From Brachybacterium sp. FME24 (GTDB lineage Bacteria > Actinomycetota > Actinomycetes > Actinomycetales > Dermabacteraceae): 64,000 bases of DNA. The notes under the pieces are model-generated. The model was not told where the DNA came from and made no database searches. It saw only the letters and a program-made list of their open reading frames with translations. Positions 1 through 8,366 of this stretch are shown here, one piece after another. Numbering within the stretch: the stretch's first letter is position 1; the number at the start of each line of letters is the position of its first letter. The stretch is taken from assembly GCF_014897705.1 (NCBI RefSeq), contig NZ_JABUXV010000012.1:121200-185199 (forward strand). Direction: 5' to 3'. Both the position numbers and the translations under genes were made by a program.

Positions 1-1
1 C

Positions 2-136
2 ACGCTGTTCATCTCGGCCTCGATCGGCAAGGTCCCGATCCTGGAAACGGCGCGGGCGCTGCTGCCGTTCTACGGGCTGGGACTGCTGGTGGTGTTCCTC
101 GTGGCGTATCTGCCCGGACTGCTGTTCATCGTCTGA
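2..136 (+). CDS. TRAP transporter large permease (DctM-type), 3' end only
   Basis: The window opens inside a gene. The visible 44 C-terminal residues end in a hydrophobic segment after a short amphipathic stretch (SIGKVPILETARALLPFYGL). That is the typical end of the DctM subunit of TRAP transporters, which import carboxylates or sugar acids using a sodium gradient. The gene upstream is cut by the window edge, so the start, partners and substrate cannot be seen. It is distinct from the complete DctM at 15776-17035. The family assignment rests on this short tail only. Confidence 0.6.
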   Translation, partial: TLFISASIGKVPILETARALLPFYGLGLLVVFLVAYLPGLLFIV

Positions 137-286
137 CGCTCGGGCACAGAATCCGCAGCGGGGACGGCCCTCTCGAGGGGACCGTCCTCGCTGGAGGCGG
201 AGAGGTCGGGCACTGCCGCTGTCTCCTGAGCTCCGGGTGAGGGATCTGCCCGGGGCTCGCGCACGCAACCGGATCCCGTCAGCGCG

Positions 287-760
287 TCACTGAAGGCGTT
301 CGAGCACCCCGTCCAGCAGCGCGGGAGTCGCCCGGTCCACGAACTGCAGCACGCGGGAGGAGTCCGCAGCCGGCGTGAGGGCGGGGACGTCGGATCCGGT
401 GAGGACGGTCCCGGCCAGGAAGACGACGACCAGGCCGATCACCAGCCCGAGCACTCCGCCGAGGAGGCGGTCCACGATTCCCAGGTGGAGGCGATCGGCG
501 CCGCGGCGCACCATGTGCCCGATCCTGCCGCCGACACCGCTGCCGATGAGAAGGAGCAGGACGAACGAACCGATCACGGCCACGCTGCGCCACGGTGGAT
601 CGATCGCGTCGGAGATGTGGGGCATCGCCCAGATGGCAGCGGCCGCTCCGGCGGCGAGGCCGAGCAACGCCCCGAGGGAGGCCGCGAAGCCCGAGCGCAG
701 ACCGGAGGCGAGGGTACCCAGCAGGATCAGCACGATCACTGCGTCGACGATCCAGACCAT
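287..760 (-). CDS. CvpA family membrane protein
   Basis: 157-residue membrane protein with about four hydrophobic segments and a glycine-rich pattern (LGIVDRLLGGVLGLVIGLVVV) typical of CvpA/colicin V production proteins. In actinobacteria this family includes periplasmic serine-protease relatives; this copy has only the membrane part. The ATG at 760 was chosen because a purine-rich AAGGTGG lies just upstream and the hydrophobic N-terminus begins there. A longer reading extends into non-membrane sequence overlapping the opposite-strand gene at 947. It stands alone between the TRAP end and the DUF2277 gene. Its cellular role is not known. Confidence 0.75.
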   Translation of the reverse strand: MVWIVDAVIVLILLGTLASGLRSGFAASLGALLGLAAGAAAAIWAMPHISDAIDPPWRSVAVIGSFVLLLLIGSGVGGRIGHMVRRGADRLHLGIVDRLLGGVLGLVIGLVVVFLAGTVLTGSDVPALTPAADSSRVLQFVDRATPALLDGVLERLQ

Positions 761-946
761 CGGGCCACCTTCTTCTCGCGTCTGCCGGTCACGTGGGTGG
801 GGGCATCCTGCCATGGCGAACCTGGATGGGTCGTGAGCCCCACTGTTCACCTCGACGACGTGGCACCAGGTTCCGCAAGGGAGGGCTTTCGTCCGGGCGG
901 GAACGGAGGCATTGCCGCGGGTGCCGCCTCGTGCGAGCCTTGCGGT

Positions 947-1228
947 ATGTGCAGGAACATCAGGCCGCTCCATAACTTCGCCCCGGAGGCCACGTCCCAG
1001 GAAGTGCATGATGCTGCGCTGCAGTACGTGCGCAAGGTCAGCGGGATGACCAAGCCTTCCCAGGCCAACACCGAAGCCTTCGACCGTGCCGTCGCCGAGA
1101 TCTCCCACGTCACCGAGCATCTGCTGGCGGAACTGGTGACCTCCGCGCCGCCGAAGGACCGTGAGGTGGAACGGGAGAAGGCGCGCGCCCGCACCGCCAA
1201 GCGATTCCCGGAGACTGCCGCGTCCTGA
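947..1228 (+). CDS. DUF2277 family protein
   Basis: Small 93-residue protein beginning MCRNIRPLHNFAPEAT, the hallmark start of the DUF2277 family. Conserved features include the N-terminal Cys2, the Asn-Phe-x-Pro stretch, AALQYVRKVSG and the C-terminal helix SHVTEHLLAEL. The basic, charged end (VEREKARARTAKR) is also usual. The start is fixed by the family-specific N-terminus although no strong ribosome-binding site is seen. The family is common in actinobacteria and has no assigned biochemical function. The gene appears monocistronic. Confidence 0.85.
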   Translation: MCRNIRPLHNFAPEATSQEVHDAALQYVRKVSGMTKPSQANTEAFDRAVAEISHVTEHLLAELVTSAPPKDREVEREKARARTAKRFPETAAS

Positions 1229-1279
1229 GACTGCTCCCGGTGGTGCGTGCCCTCGGGGGAGCCTGCGGGCCGAGGTCCG

Positions 1280-2341
1280 TCAGGGCTCCGTGACGAATCC
1301 CTGCTCGACCATGAACTCGAAGGCGACGTCGGCCGGCAGCTCGCCGCCCTCGTCGACCCGCAGGTTCAGCGAGCGCAGCGCGTCGTCGGTGAGGGTGGGG
1401 GTCACCTGGTCGTAGACGTCGGCGAGCTCCGGGTAGGTCTCGAGGGTGCTCGTGTTGAGCACGGCGGCCACGTTGTAGGCCGGGAAATAGCCGAGGTCAT
1501 CCTCGAGCACCGTCAGGTCGAGGCTCTCGATGCGGCCGTCCGTCGTGAAGACCTCGCCGAAGTTGCAGGAGCCGCGATCGGTCGCGGTGTAGACGGCGCC
1601 GGTGTCGTAGATGCTGATGTTGTCCACGGGGACGCCCTGAGGATCGTCGCGCGGGATGCCGTACGTCTCGAGCAGAGGGATCAGACCGTCGGCTCGGGAG
1701 TTGAACTCGGCCTCGACGCAGATCGTGCGGTCCTCGACGGGCAGGTCCGCGAGCTCGCTGAGCGTCGAGATCCCGCCGAGCTCCTCGACGGCCTCCGAGC
1801 GCACCGCGAGGGCGTAGGTGTTGTTCAGCGGCGCTGGCTCGAGCCAGGTCAGCCCGGCCGTGGCGTCTTCGTCGCGCACGGCTTCCCACTGCTCCGTCTG
1901 GTCCGGGATGCCCTCGGTCTGGCCCATGTAGGTCAGCCATGCCGTGCCCGTGTACTCCCAGCTCATGTCCGCCTCGCCGGAGGTCATGAGCTCGCGTGCC
2001 GGGACGCTGCCGGGCACGTTGGTGAGGTCGATGACGTCGAAGCCCGCGGCGCTCGCGGCGATGACCCCGATCTTCCCGAGGATCAGCTGCTCGGTGAAGT
2101 TCTTCCCGGTCACGGTGATGCTCGCGCCGGACGGCAGCCCCTCGATGGGCGTGATGGATCCTGGGGCGACGTCGGGGGTGTAGGCGGTGGCCGGGCGCAG
2201 GCCACAACCGGCCAGGGGGAGCAGGGCGAGGCCGGCGAGCGCCCCGAACTGCCGGCGCCCGAGGCGGCCTCCGACGCCGGGGAAACCGGGGACGCGGGTC
2301 ATGGTGGACGGTCTGTCGGGGCGGGTGCCGGGCATGGTCAC
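1280..2341 (-). CDS. Glycine betaine/osmoprotectant ABC transporter, substrate-binding lipoprotein
   Basis: 353-residue OpuAC/ProX-type binding protein. It has a twin-arginine-like GRRQF followed by a hydrophobic stretch and a lipobox LLPLAGC (Cys46), so it should be a lipid-anchored extracytoplasmic receptor. The core begins ITVTGKNFTEQLILGKI, a signature of the OpuC/OsmX group that binds quaternary amines such as glycine betaine, carnitine or choline. It is the last gene of a four-gene operon. Its GTG start overlaps the stop of the preceding permease (GTGA at 2338-2341). The exact ligand cannot be read from sequence. Confidence 0.88.
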   Translation of the reverse strand: MTMPGTRPDRPSTMTRVPGFPGVGGRLGRRQFGALAGLALLPLAGCGLRPATAYTPDVAPGSITPIEGLPSGASITVTGKNFTEQLILGKIGVIAASAAGFDVIDLTNVPGSVPARELMTSGEADMSWEYTGTAWLTYMGQTEGIPDQTEQWEAVRDEDATAGLTWLEPAPLNNTYALAVRSEAVEELGGISTLSELADLPVEDRTICVEAEFNSRADGLIPLLETYGIPRDDPQGVPVDNISIYDTGAVYTATDRGSCNFGEVFTTDGRIESLDLTVLEDDLGYFPAYNVAAVLNTSTLETYPELADVYDQVTPTLTDDALRSLNLRVDEGGELPADVAFEFMVEQGFVTEP

Positions 2342-3120
2342 AGTCCCTTCGGTCGGGCGACGTGCTCGACGACGCGTCCGAGCCAGTCGACGATCAGCGC
2401 GAGGAGGGCGATCAGCAGGGCGCCGGCGATCAGGACGGTGAAGAGGTAGAGGTTGACGCCGGTGGTGATGAGCAGGCCCAGGCCGCCGCCGTTGACGAAG
2501 GCGGCGAGGGAGGCGGTGCCCACCAGGAGCACCAGGGCGGTGCGCACTCCGGAGAGCATGACGGGCACGGCGAGCGGAAGCTCCACGCGCCAGAGCACGG
2601 AGGCCGCCGTCATGCCCATGCCGCGGCCGGCCTCGACGAGTCGTTGGTCGACGCCGCGGATGCCGATCATCGTGTTGCGCAGCACCGGCAGCACGGCGTA
2701 CGCCACCAGCGCGATGATCGAGGCGCGGAAGCCGTTCGGGATCAGTGCTGCCAGCAGCACGATGAGACCGATGGCGGGAGCCGACTGGCCGAAGTTCGCG
2801 ATCCCGAGGACGGGCTCGGCCACGATCCGCAGCGGTCGCCGGGTCAGCAGGACTCCGAGCGGGATCGCGATCAGGAGCACGAGCACCGTGGCGACGAACG
2901 TCAGCGCGAGGTGCTGGCCGGTGAGGTTCAGGAGCGAGGTGGGGTTCAGCGTGTTCCGCTCGGCTTCTGTCAGCGGGGCGACGAGGAGCCAGATCACGAA
3001 GCCGCCGAGGATCGCGAGCAGCACGGCGATCTGCACGCCGAGCGCCTTCCAGCCGCGAAGCGTCTCCGCCGCGGCCGCGGAGGCCCCGGAGGTGCTGATC
3101 GTGGTGGTCTCCTCAGGCAT
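2338..3120 (-). CDS. Osmoprotectant ABC transporter permease (second permease)
   Basis: 260-residue integral membrane protein of the ProW/OpuCB type. The EAA loop is recognisable in VEAGRGMGMTAASVLWRVELP, which docks the ATPase. The N-terminal extension (residues 1-30) is polar and the first membrane span starts near residue 33. The start overlaps the end of the ATPase gene by 8 bases, indicating translational coupling. With the other permease at 4375-5019 it probably forms a heterodimeric channel, as in OpuC/OsmVWXY systems. Confidence 0.88.
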   Translation of the reverse strand: MPEETTTISTSGASAAAAETLRGWKALGVQIAVLLAILGGFVIWLLVAPLTEAERNTLNPTSLLNLTGQHLALTFVATVLVLLIAIPLGVLLTRRPLRIVAEPVLGIANFGQSAPAIGLIVLLAALIPNGFRASIIALVAYAVLPVLRNTMIGIRGVDQRLVEAGRGMGMTAASVLWRVELPLAVPVMLSGVRTALVLLVGTASLAAFVNGGGLGLLITTGVNLYLFTVLIAGALLIALLALIVDWLGRVVEHVARPKGL

Positions 3121-4378
3121 CGGGTATCGTCCCCGCGATCTCGCCGCTGTCGGTGGTGACGGCGTCGAAGGTGCCGGTGTTGGTGCCGACGGGGGCGTCG
3201 CTCGAGCGTTCGGAGGCGGATTCGCGGGCCGCCCGGATCGCGTCCATCACGGTCTCCACGTCCACGACGCCTTCGAGCACGCCGCCGCGACCGGTGACGA
3301 GAGTGGCGCCTGCGCTCGAGACGAGCATGGTGTCCAGTGCGTCGTTGAGGGTCGCGCCGGAGCCGACCAGGGGGATCGACGGGTCGACCTCCGTCGGCAG
3401 CTGCTGCATGCGGGACAGGGCTCGGCGGGAGGGCCAGGCGATGGGGCGGCCCCGGGAGTCGGTGACGACGACGTGGTCGTGCCCGACCTCCTTCGCGCGG
3501 CGCAGCGCGTCGGCCGGGTCCCCACCGGCGGAGGTGACCACCGCATCGGTGACCTCGACCTCGCGCACCCGGCGCAGGGCGAGCTGCTTGAGCGCCGCTC
3601 CGGAGCCGATGAAGTTCTCGACGAACTCGTCGGCGGGCTCGGCGAGGATGCGCTCGGGGGTGTCGTACTGGACGATCTGCGCGCCCTCGCGGAAGACGAC
3701 GATCCAGTCGCCGAGCTTGACGGCCTCGTCGAAGTCATGGGTGACGATGACCATCGTCTTGCGCACCTCGTGCTGGATGCTGATGAGCTCGTCCTGCAGG
3801 CGCTGCCGGGTGATCGGATCCACCGCGCCGAACGGTTCGTCCATGAGCAGCACGGGCGGGTCGGCGGCAAGTGCCCTGGCCACGCCCACGCGCTGCTGCT
3901 GGCCACCGGAGAGTTCCTTGGGGTAGCGGTTCTTGTACACCTCGGGGTCGAGCCCGACGAGGTCCAGCAGCTCGTCGATGCGGGTGGCGATGCGGTCCTT
4001 GTCCCAGCTGAGCATCTTGGGCACGATCGCGATGTTCTGCGCGACGCTCATGTGCGGGAAGAGGCCGCCGGCCTGGATGACGTAGCCGATGCGGCGGCGC
4101 AGCTCGTCCCCGTCGATCGAGGTGACGTCCTCGTCGCCGAGCATGATGCGACCTTCGCTGGGCTCGATGAGCCGGTTGATCATCTTCAAGGTGGTGGTCT
4201 TGCCGCAGCCGGACGGGCCCACGAGCATGACCACCTGGCCCTCGGGTATCTCGAGGTTGACGCCGTCGACGGCTGGGCGCTTCTGGCCCGGGTACCGCTT
4301 GGTGACGTTGTCCAGGCGGATGGAGCGCCCGGAGATCGCATGGTCCTCGGGTGAGGTGGCGTGGTCGATGTCAGTCAC
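3113..4378 (-). CDS. Osmoprotectant ABC transporter ATP-binding protein with CBS domains
   Basis: 421-residue ATPase. Walker A GPSGCGKT is at residues 54-61, signature LSGGQ at 156-160, and Walker B LLMDEP around Asp180/Glu181. After residue 250 come two CBS-like units (VVTDSRGRPIAW and LVTGRGGVLEGVVDVE). In OpuA-type systems these sense ionic strength or nucleotides and gate transport. The C-terminal tail is acidic and low in complexity. The GTG start at 4378 overlaps the stop of the upstream permease (GTGA). The CBS tail, together with the partners, supports osmoprotectant rather than generic amino-acid uptake. Confidence 0.9.
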   Translation of the reverse strand: MTDIDHATSPEDHAISGRSIRLDNVTKRYPGQKRPAVDGVNLEIPEGQVVMLVGPSGCGKTTTLKMINRLIEPSEGRIMLGDEDVTSIDGDELRRRIGYVIQAGGLFPHMSVAQNIAIVPKMLSWDKDRIATRIDELLDLVGLDPEVYKNRYPKELSGGQQQRVGVARALAADPPVLLMDEPFGAVDPITRQRLQDELISIQHEVRKTMVIVTHDFDEAVKLGDWIVVFREGAQIVQYDTPERILAEPADEFVENFIGSGAALKQLALRRVREVEVTDAVVTSAGGDPADALRRAKEVGHDHVVVTDSRGRPIAWPSRRALSRMQQLPTEVDPSIPLVGSGATLNDALDTMLVSSAGATLVTGRGGVLEGVVDVETVMDAIRAARESASERSSDAPVGTNTGTFDAVTTDSGEIAGTIPDA

Positions 4379-5019
4379 CGGATGCCCTTCGAGGTCGTGA
4401 GTCGGCCGATGCCGAGGAGGATGAGGTCGAGGATCAGCGCGAGGAGCACGACGCCGACGGTGCCGGTGATGACGGATTCGATCGCGCCGGCGCCGCCGAG
4501 GCGGGAGAGGCCTTGGAAGATGAATCCGCCCAGGCCCGGGCCGAGGACGTACGCGGCGACGGCCGCGACGCCCATGACCATCTGTGCGGAGATCCGTACG
4601 CCGCTGAGGATCACGGGCCAGGCCAGCGGCAGCTCGACGCGCAGGAAGATGCCCAGGCGGCTCATACCGAGGCCGCGGGCCGATTCCACCAGTGCGGAGT
4701 CCACGTTCGAGAGGCCGACGACCGCGTTGCGCAGGATCGGCAGCGTCGCGAAGAAGACCACGACGACGACGGCGGGAGCGACGCCGAAGCCGAAGGGCGC
4801 GACCATGAGGCCGATGAGGGCGAAGGAAGGGATCGTCAGACCGACGGCGCTCACCGCGTTGGCGATGCCTCGCCCGGTCTCGCTGCGGTGCACCAGCGCG
4901 GCGAGGACGATCGCGATCAGGGTGGCGATTGCCACCGACTGGGCGACGAGGCTGAAGTGCTGGAGGGAGGCGAAGAGGATCTCACTGGATCGTGAGCGGA
5001 CAAATTCGCCGATGTTCAC
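4375..5019 (-). CDS. Osmoprotectant ABC transporter permease (first permease)
   Basis: 214-residue permease of the ProW/OpuC family with the EAA loop VESARGLGMSRLGIFLRVELP and about five membrane spans. The GTG at 5019 (protein starting MNIGEFVRSRSS) was chosen because TGAGGCG lies eight bases upstream. The longer reading to 5259 adds 80 residues of proline/arginine-rich sequence unlike any permease. It is the first gene of the operon permease-ATPase-permease-binding protein. The similarity between the two permeases suggests an old duplication. Confidence 0.85.
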   Translation of the reverse strand: MNIGEFVRSRSSEILFASLQHFSLVAQSVAIATLIAIVLAALVHRSETGRGIANAVSAVGLTIPSFALIGLMVAPFGFGVAPAVVVVVFFATLPILRNAVVGLSNVDSALVESARGLGMSRLGIFLRVELPLAWPVILSGVRISAQMVMGVAAVAAYVLGPGLGGFIFQGLSRLGGAGAIESVITGTVGVVLLALILDLILLGIGRLTTSKGIR

Positions 5020-5400
5020 GTCAATCGCCTCAGATGTTGTCTCGGATGCGGACCGGATATTCGCTCGCGGAGCATTCCCGGTTCTTCTCTCGAGCTCCTG
5101 GTAGTGGTCGACGCTAGGCGGCTGGACGTGGGAGGGCAAGCGGGGAGCGCCGTATCGGGGTGGTGCGGGGCTCTGGGCCGACCGGGACGACGGTCGTCTC
5201 GAGGCGCGTTGGGGGAGGTCAGGGGCTGGACTTGAGGTGGAGTCGCAGACCCCGGTCACGATGGGGTAACGGACGGGCGGATGATGCGATCAGCACCCGG
5301 ATCACCATGACACCGATGATCGATCGAGTCTTTCGTGCGCTGATCTGCTCCCAGCACTCCGTGTCCACGAACACGTCGACGACGTCGTGGCCGCATGCAC
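5020..5400. other. 381-base intergenic stretch, no gene recognised
   Basis: This gap separates the start of the osmoprotectant operon (reading left) from the 3' end of the esterase gene. It must hold the promoter of the osmoprotectant operon. A short open frame at 5219-5416 on the minus strand has no ribosome-binding site and no recognisable family. I see no inverted repeat with a T-tract and no convincing -35/-10 pair. Third-position GC bias is weak compared with the flanking genes, in line with non-coding DNA. Confidence 0.5.
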
Positions 5401-6270
5401 CTAGCGCACGTGGCACGTCCTCAGGTAGCTCAGGAACGAGGCCTGCAGGCCGGTGAGGTGCGTCTCGTGCAGCATCGAGCGAGAGAGATCCTGCGATCGT
5501 CCCGTGCCGCGGAGCTTCTCCACGGCTGAGAGCACGTTGCGGGCTATTTCTCGATAGATCGGGATATCACCGAGGAGCTCGGCTTCGTTGAGCGTGATGT
5601 GCAATCGCTGATCGGCTCGGTCCTGCTCATTGTTCGGGAGAGCGTCGATCAGGGGGAAGATCTGGCTGTCCGGGCTCGCGATGCCCGGGGTGCCCGCACC
5701 GAAGGTCGCGAACGGGGCTGCCGCTCGCAGCCAGGCATAGAGGGCGAAAAGACCTCCGTAGGAGTAGCCGAAGAGGCCGTGCCCGGACTCGCTGACACGA
5801 AACTGCGATCGCAGCCGAGGGTGGAGCTCGGCGGTCAGGAAGTCGAGGAAGATGTCGGCGCGAGTGTCCGCCAGGTTCGCGAGGTACGCCTCCGCGTCCT
5901 CCTGGGTCATCGCGCCCGTGTCGCGAGCCGAGTTGACGACGGCCACCATCTCGTCGCTGACAGGCTCGCCCGGCGGCACCAGATCGCGGTTGCGGAGCTG
6001 CGCCCAGGCCGCGGCCTCCTCGCCGGCGTAGCCGATGCTGACTTGGATGTACGGCGCAATCGTGAGGTACGGGTCGGCCTGGGTGACGATGAGTGGCGCG
6101 GTGAGGCCGACGCTCCAGTTCCCGTCGACCACGTAGATCAGCGGCAGCGGGTCTGTGGAATCCGCGTACCCGGGTGGTGTGGTCACCCAGACGCCGTAAC
6201 GGTGTCCCGACTGCGCGGTGGTCTCGAAGTACTCCGTGTCCGGCAAGCAGCCGTGCAGCATCTCGTTCAT
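5401..6270 (-). CDS. Alpha/beta-hydrolase-fold esterase (putative esterase family)
   Basis: 289-residue cytoplasmic hydrolase of the esterase D / enterochelin-esterase-like superfamily. The nucleophile elbow is GYSYGG with Ser170. The N-terminal part has the usual PLPLIYVVDG strand, with the DG of the lid region. There is no signal peptide. The ATG at 6270 is preceded by GAAAGGAG at good spacing. The gene is divergent from a TetR regulator whose probable operators lie between them (6422-6471), so it is likely the regulator's target. Substrate unknown: family members cleave short acyl, siderophore or glycosyl esters. Confidence 0.75.
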   Translation of the reverse strand: MNEMLHGCLPDTEYFETTAQSGHRYGVWVTTPPGYADSTDPLPLIYVVDGNWSVGLTAPLIVTQADPYLTIAPYIQVSIGYAGEEAAAWAQLRNRDLVPPGEPVSDEMVAVVNSARDTGAMTQEDAEAYLANLADTRADIFLDFLTAELHPRLRSQFRVSESGHGLFGYSYGGLFALYAWLRAAAPFATFGAGTPGIASPDSQIFPLIDALPNNEQDRADQRLHITLNEAELLGDIPIYREIARNVLSAVEKLRGTGRSQDLSRSMLHETHLTGLQASFLSYLRTCHVR

Positions 6271-6421
6271 CGAGCGTCTCCTTTCGTCGTGCAGCCGATC
6301 ATGACCGCAGGTGTTGCGGGCTCCGGATCACCGAGAACCATCGGGGCCTGGAGCGGGGCGTGCTGCCAGCCGGTGATGTCGGCCTGGTGGGCACCACTGT
6401 CCAGGGCCGCAAGACGCCATC

Positions 6422-6471
6422 CTCAACAGTGGTGAGTTCGATGTGCGATAACCTACTCAACAGTGGTGAGT
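6422..6471. promoter_or_regulatory. Two identical 16-bp repeats, probable TetR operators
   Basis: CTCAACAGTGGTGAGT occurs exactly at 6422-6437 and again at 6456-6471, 34 bases apart. Each copy is itself an imperfect dyad (CTCA...TGAG). A TGCGATAACCT extended -10-like element (6444-6454) sits between them. The pair lies between the divergent esterase and TetR genes and ends 18 bases before the TetR start. Autoregulation plus control of the esterase is the natural reading; it is inferred from placement. Confidence 0.6.
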
Positions 6472-6489
6472 CCGTCAACGGGAGGTGTC

Positions 6490-7104
6490 ATGAGATCGCC
6501 GATCGGGGAAGGGCGGGAACGCTTGCTGCACGCGATGTTCGAGGAGTTCGGCGAGAACGGCCCCGGCGCGAACCTCTCGATGCGCCAGGTCGCCGAGCGG
6601 CTCGATGTGCATCACACGCTGCTGACCTATCACTTCGGATCACGGGCAGGCCTCATGGCTGCTGTCCTGTCGGAAGCACGCCGCCGCGACAACCTTGTCC
6701 TCGCCGCGGCCGACCCCGAGATCGGGTTCGTCCCCCTGTGCAGGACGATCTGGAGCTTCTACTCGGACCCTGCGCACGAAGATCGAACCCGTGCCTTTCA
6801 CCATCTGGTCGGACTCGCGGTCTATGAGCCCGACGCGTTCCAGGAGTTCGTCGCCGATGTCGACGAGCTGGCACGCCTCCTCGAGGAGGCAGCTCTCCGC
6901 GACGGATTCACGCCGACGGACGCGAGGCAGCAGAGTCTGATCGCCGTCTCCTGCCTGCGGGGCCTGCTGCTGCAGAGGCTGCTGAACCCTGATACCGAGA
7001 TCGACGCCGCGGCGGAGCGCTTCATCGGGTCGCTGGCGGCCTCCCAGCGGACGTCCACGCAATCGTCCGCCGGGGTGGCCGGTGAGGAGGCGCGCTCCAG
7101 CTGA
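6490..7104 (+). CDS. TetR/AcrR family transcriptional regulator
   Basis: 204-residue regulator. The N-terminal helix-turn-helix region reads RERLLHAMFEEFGENG, then MRQVAERLDVHHTLLTYHFGSRAGLMAAVL, a standard TetR DNA-binding domain with the usual tyrosine-histidine-phenylalanine recognition pattern. The C-terminal ligand domain is unremarkable. The ATG at 6490 follows GGGAGG five bases upstream; a longer frame would start inside the second operator repeat. It is probably a repressor of the divergent esterase gene. Ligand unknown. Confidence 0.85.
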   Translation: MRSPIGEGRERLLHAMFEEFGENGPGANLSMRQVAERLDVHHTLLTYHFGSRAGLMAAVLSEARRRDNLVLAAADPEIGFVPLCRTIWSFYSDPAHEDRTRAFHHLVGLAVYEPDAFQEFVADVDELARLLEEAALRDGFTPTDARQQSLIAVSCLRGLLLQRLLNPDTEIDAAAERFIGSLAASQRTSTQSSAGVAGEEARSS

Positions 7105-7375
7105 TGCGAGTCACGACGCTTGTGATTCCTGGCCATCAGGTCTCAGCCCGTGGCGAGCACGGCCGTGCCCCCTTGAGCCGCCAGCATCAAGGGTGAAGCA
7201 GGGTAGAGGGGGCCTGGCCCCGGTGGGAGGCGGCGGTCAAGTGCGTGACGAGCGTGGAACATCTTCTGCGGCGCCCGAGGATCCCGGTACTGTGCTGAGG
7301 TGCCGGCCGCAGCCGCCCGGCACCCGCGCGCTCGATCGCTTCGCGCGTTGATCCTCGACTTGTTGGGACGCCACC

Positions 7376-7693
7376 TTGGAACACATCACCGTCGCCGGTC
7401 ACCCCGAGCCCTTCCCTGCCTCCGCCGTCGCCGAAGCTCTCCTCCAGCAACGGCTCGAGACCGCCCGCGAAACCCGTGGCGCCGCGGCGGCCGAGAACCT
7501 GGAGGTTCTGGTCGGCACACGGATCGGGACTCTGCTCGAGGAGGGCATGCCCAGCATCGACCTGGCGACCATGCGGTCCATCGTCGACTTCGTGGAGACC
7601 CCCGAGGAGGAGGACACCGCTACAGGCGTCGGGCGCGCGCTGCGCGGGGTCAAGGAGAAGCTCGCCCAGCGGGGCGGGCCCGTGGGGGGCTGA
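7376..7693 (+). CDS. Hypothetical protein, 105 residues
   Basis: No family recognised. The protein is acidic, alanine-rich and predicted largely helical (SAVAEALLQQRLETARETRGAAAAENLEVLV). It has no signal peptide or membrane span and a flexible Gly/Pro end. Third codon positions are almost all G or C, which supports a real gene. The only start is a TTG at 7376: an in-frame stop lies 27 bases upstream and no ATG or GTG is available. The ribosome-binding site is weak. It lies just upstream of the MarR/rifampin-phosphotransferase pair but is separated from it by 223 bases. Confidence 0.5.
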   Translation: MEHITVAGHPEPFPASAVAEALLQQRLETARETRGAAAAENLEVLVGTRIGTLLEEGMPSIDLATMRSIVDFVETPEEEDTATGVGRALRGVKEKLAQRGGPVGG

Positions 7694-7855
7694 CCCCCGA
7701 TCTGCCGCGTCACGATCACGCCGGCCGTGGAGCAGGCGCGGCTGCTCGGGTGCATCGCTCGAGAGGTGTCGCCGTCGGAGAGCCGTGGCCAGCGCGTGGC
7801 CCGGCTGCGCGGTTCGGGCCGGGTGACGTCGAGCCCCGTTATCCCGCGCACCTCC

Positions 7856-7898
7856 TTGACTCCTGATCGCCCCCGGGTGTCTTATGTGCGTAGACGCA
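7856..7898 (+). promoter_or_regulatory. Promoter and MarR operator of the marR-rph operon
   Basis: TTGACT at 7856-7861 and TCTTAT at 7880-7885 are 18 bases apart, a plausible sigma-70-like promoter. Immediately after the -10 is the perfect inverted repeat TGCGT-AG-ACGCA (7887-7898), where transcription should begin. A regulator bound there would block initiation. The downstream MarR gene starts at 7917 with GAGG in front. The assignment to this MarR is inference from position. Confidence 0.55.
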
Positions 7899-7916
7899 AA
7901 CAGTGCGAGGTGGCAC

Positions 7917-8366
7917 ATGAATAATCGTCAGCGGCTCGCGGAGCTGCTCGGCGCGATGCAGCGCGATCTGATGCCGAGCGTGGTGCGCATGCACGAGGAT
8001 GACGGGCTGACGCTGCTGGAGGTCCTGGTGCTCCAGGTCGTCGACCGCCGCGAGGAACCCACCATCAAGCAGGTGTCGGCGCTCATCGACCGCTCCGTGT
8101 CCCGGACCAGCCGGATCATCGAACGGCTGGTGCGACGGGACCTCGTGGTTCGACGGGAGGACGAGAACGATCGACGCTCGCGACGGCTTCGGCTCAGCGA
8201 CGAGGGGAGCGCACTCATCGGCCGGATGCGGGAGCTCCGCGCGGCCGCGACCTGCGATCTGCTCGACCATCTGGATGACGAAGAGCGCTCCACCGTGATG
8301 GAGGCGATGGAGCTGCTGGCGAAAGCAGCGAGGAGAGTACGCGATGACCGTGATCCCACTGACTGA
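7917..8366 (+). CDS. MarR family transcriptional regulator
   Basis: 149-residue winged-helix protein of the MarR type. The recognition region is PTIKQVSALIDRSVSRTSRIIERLVRRDLV, followed by the wing RREDENDRRSRRLRLSDEG, whose DxRxxR-like pattern is diagnostic of the family. The flanking helices form the dimer interface. It overlaps the start of the downstream phosphotransferase gene by 23 bases, so the two are co-translated. A palindrome over the likely start site suggests autorepression. The inducer could be the antibiotic or metabolite handled by the downstream enzyme. Confidence 0.88.
   Translation: MNNRQRLAELLGAMQRDLMPSVVRMHEDDGLTLLEVLVLQVVDRREEPTIKQVSALIDRSVSRTSRIIERLVRRDLVVRREDENDRRSRRLRLSDEGSALIGRMRELRAAATCDLLDHLDDEERSTVMEAMELLAKAARRVRDDRDPTD

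Noticed and set aside
287..1120. Longer 277-residue reading of the CvpA-like gene
   Set aside because: It would run through the whole promoter region and antisense into the DUF2277 gene; the membrane protein begins naturally at 760.
4375..5259. Longer N-terminus for the osmoprotectant permease
   Set aside because: The extra 80 residues are Pro/Ser/Arg-rich and unlike permeases; the GTG at 5019 has a suitable ribosome-binding site.
5219..5416. Short minus-strand frame (65 codons) in the gap after the esterase
   Set aside because: No ribosome-binding site, mixed codon use and no family; not enough to call a gene.
7209..7221. GGGGCCTGGCCCC palindrome considered as a rifamycin-associated element
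   Set aside because: The known 19-bp element has a GGGGCTTGCGGCAAGGCCC pattern; this one differs in core and lies about 0.7 kb from the marR-rph promoter with another gene between.
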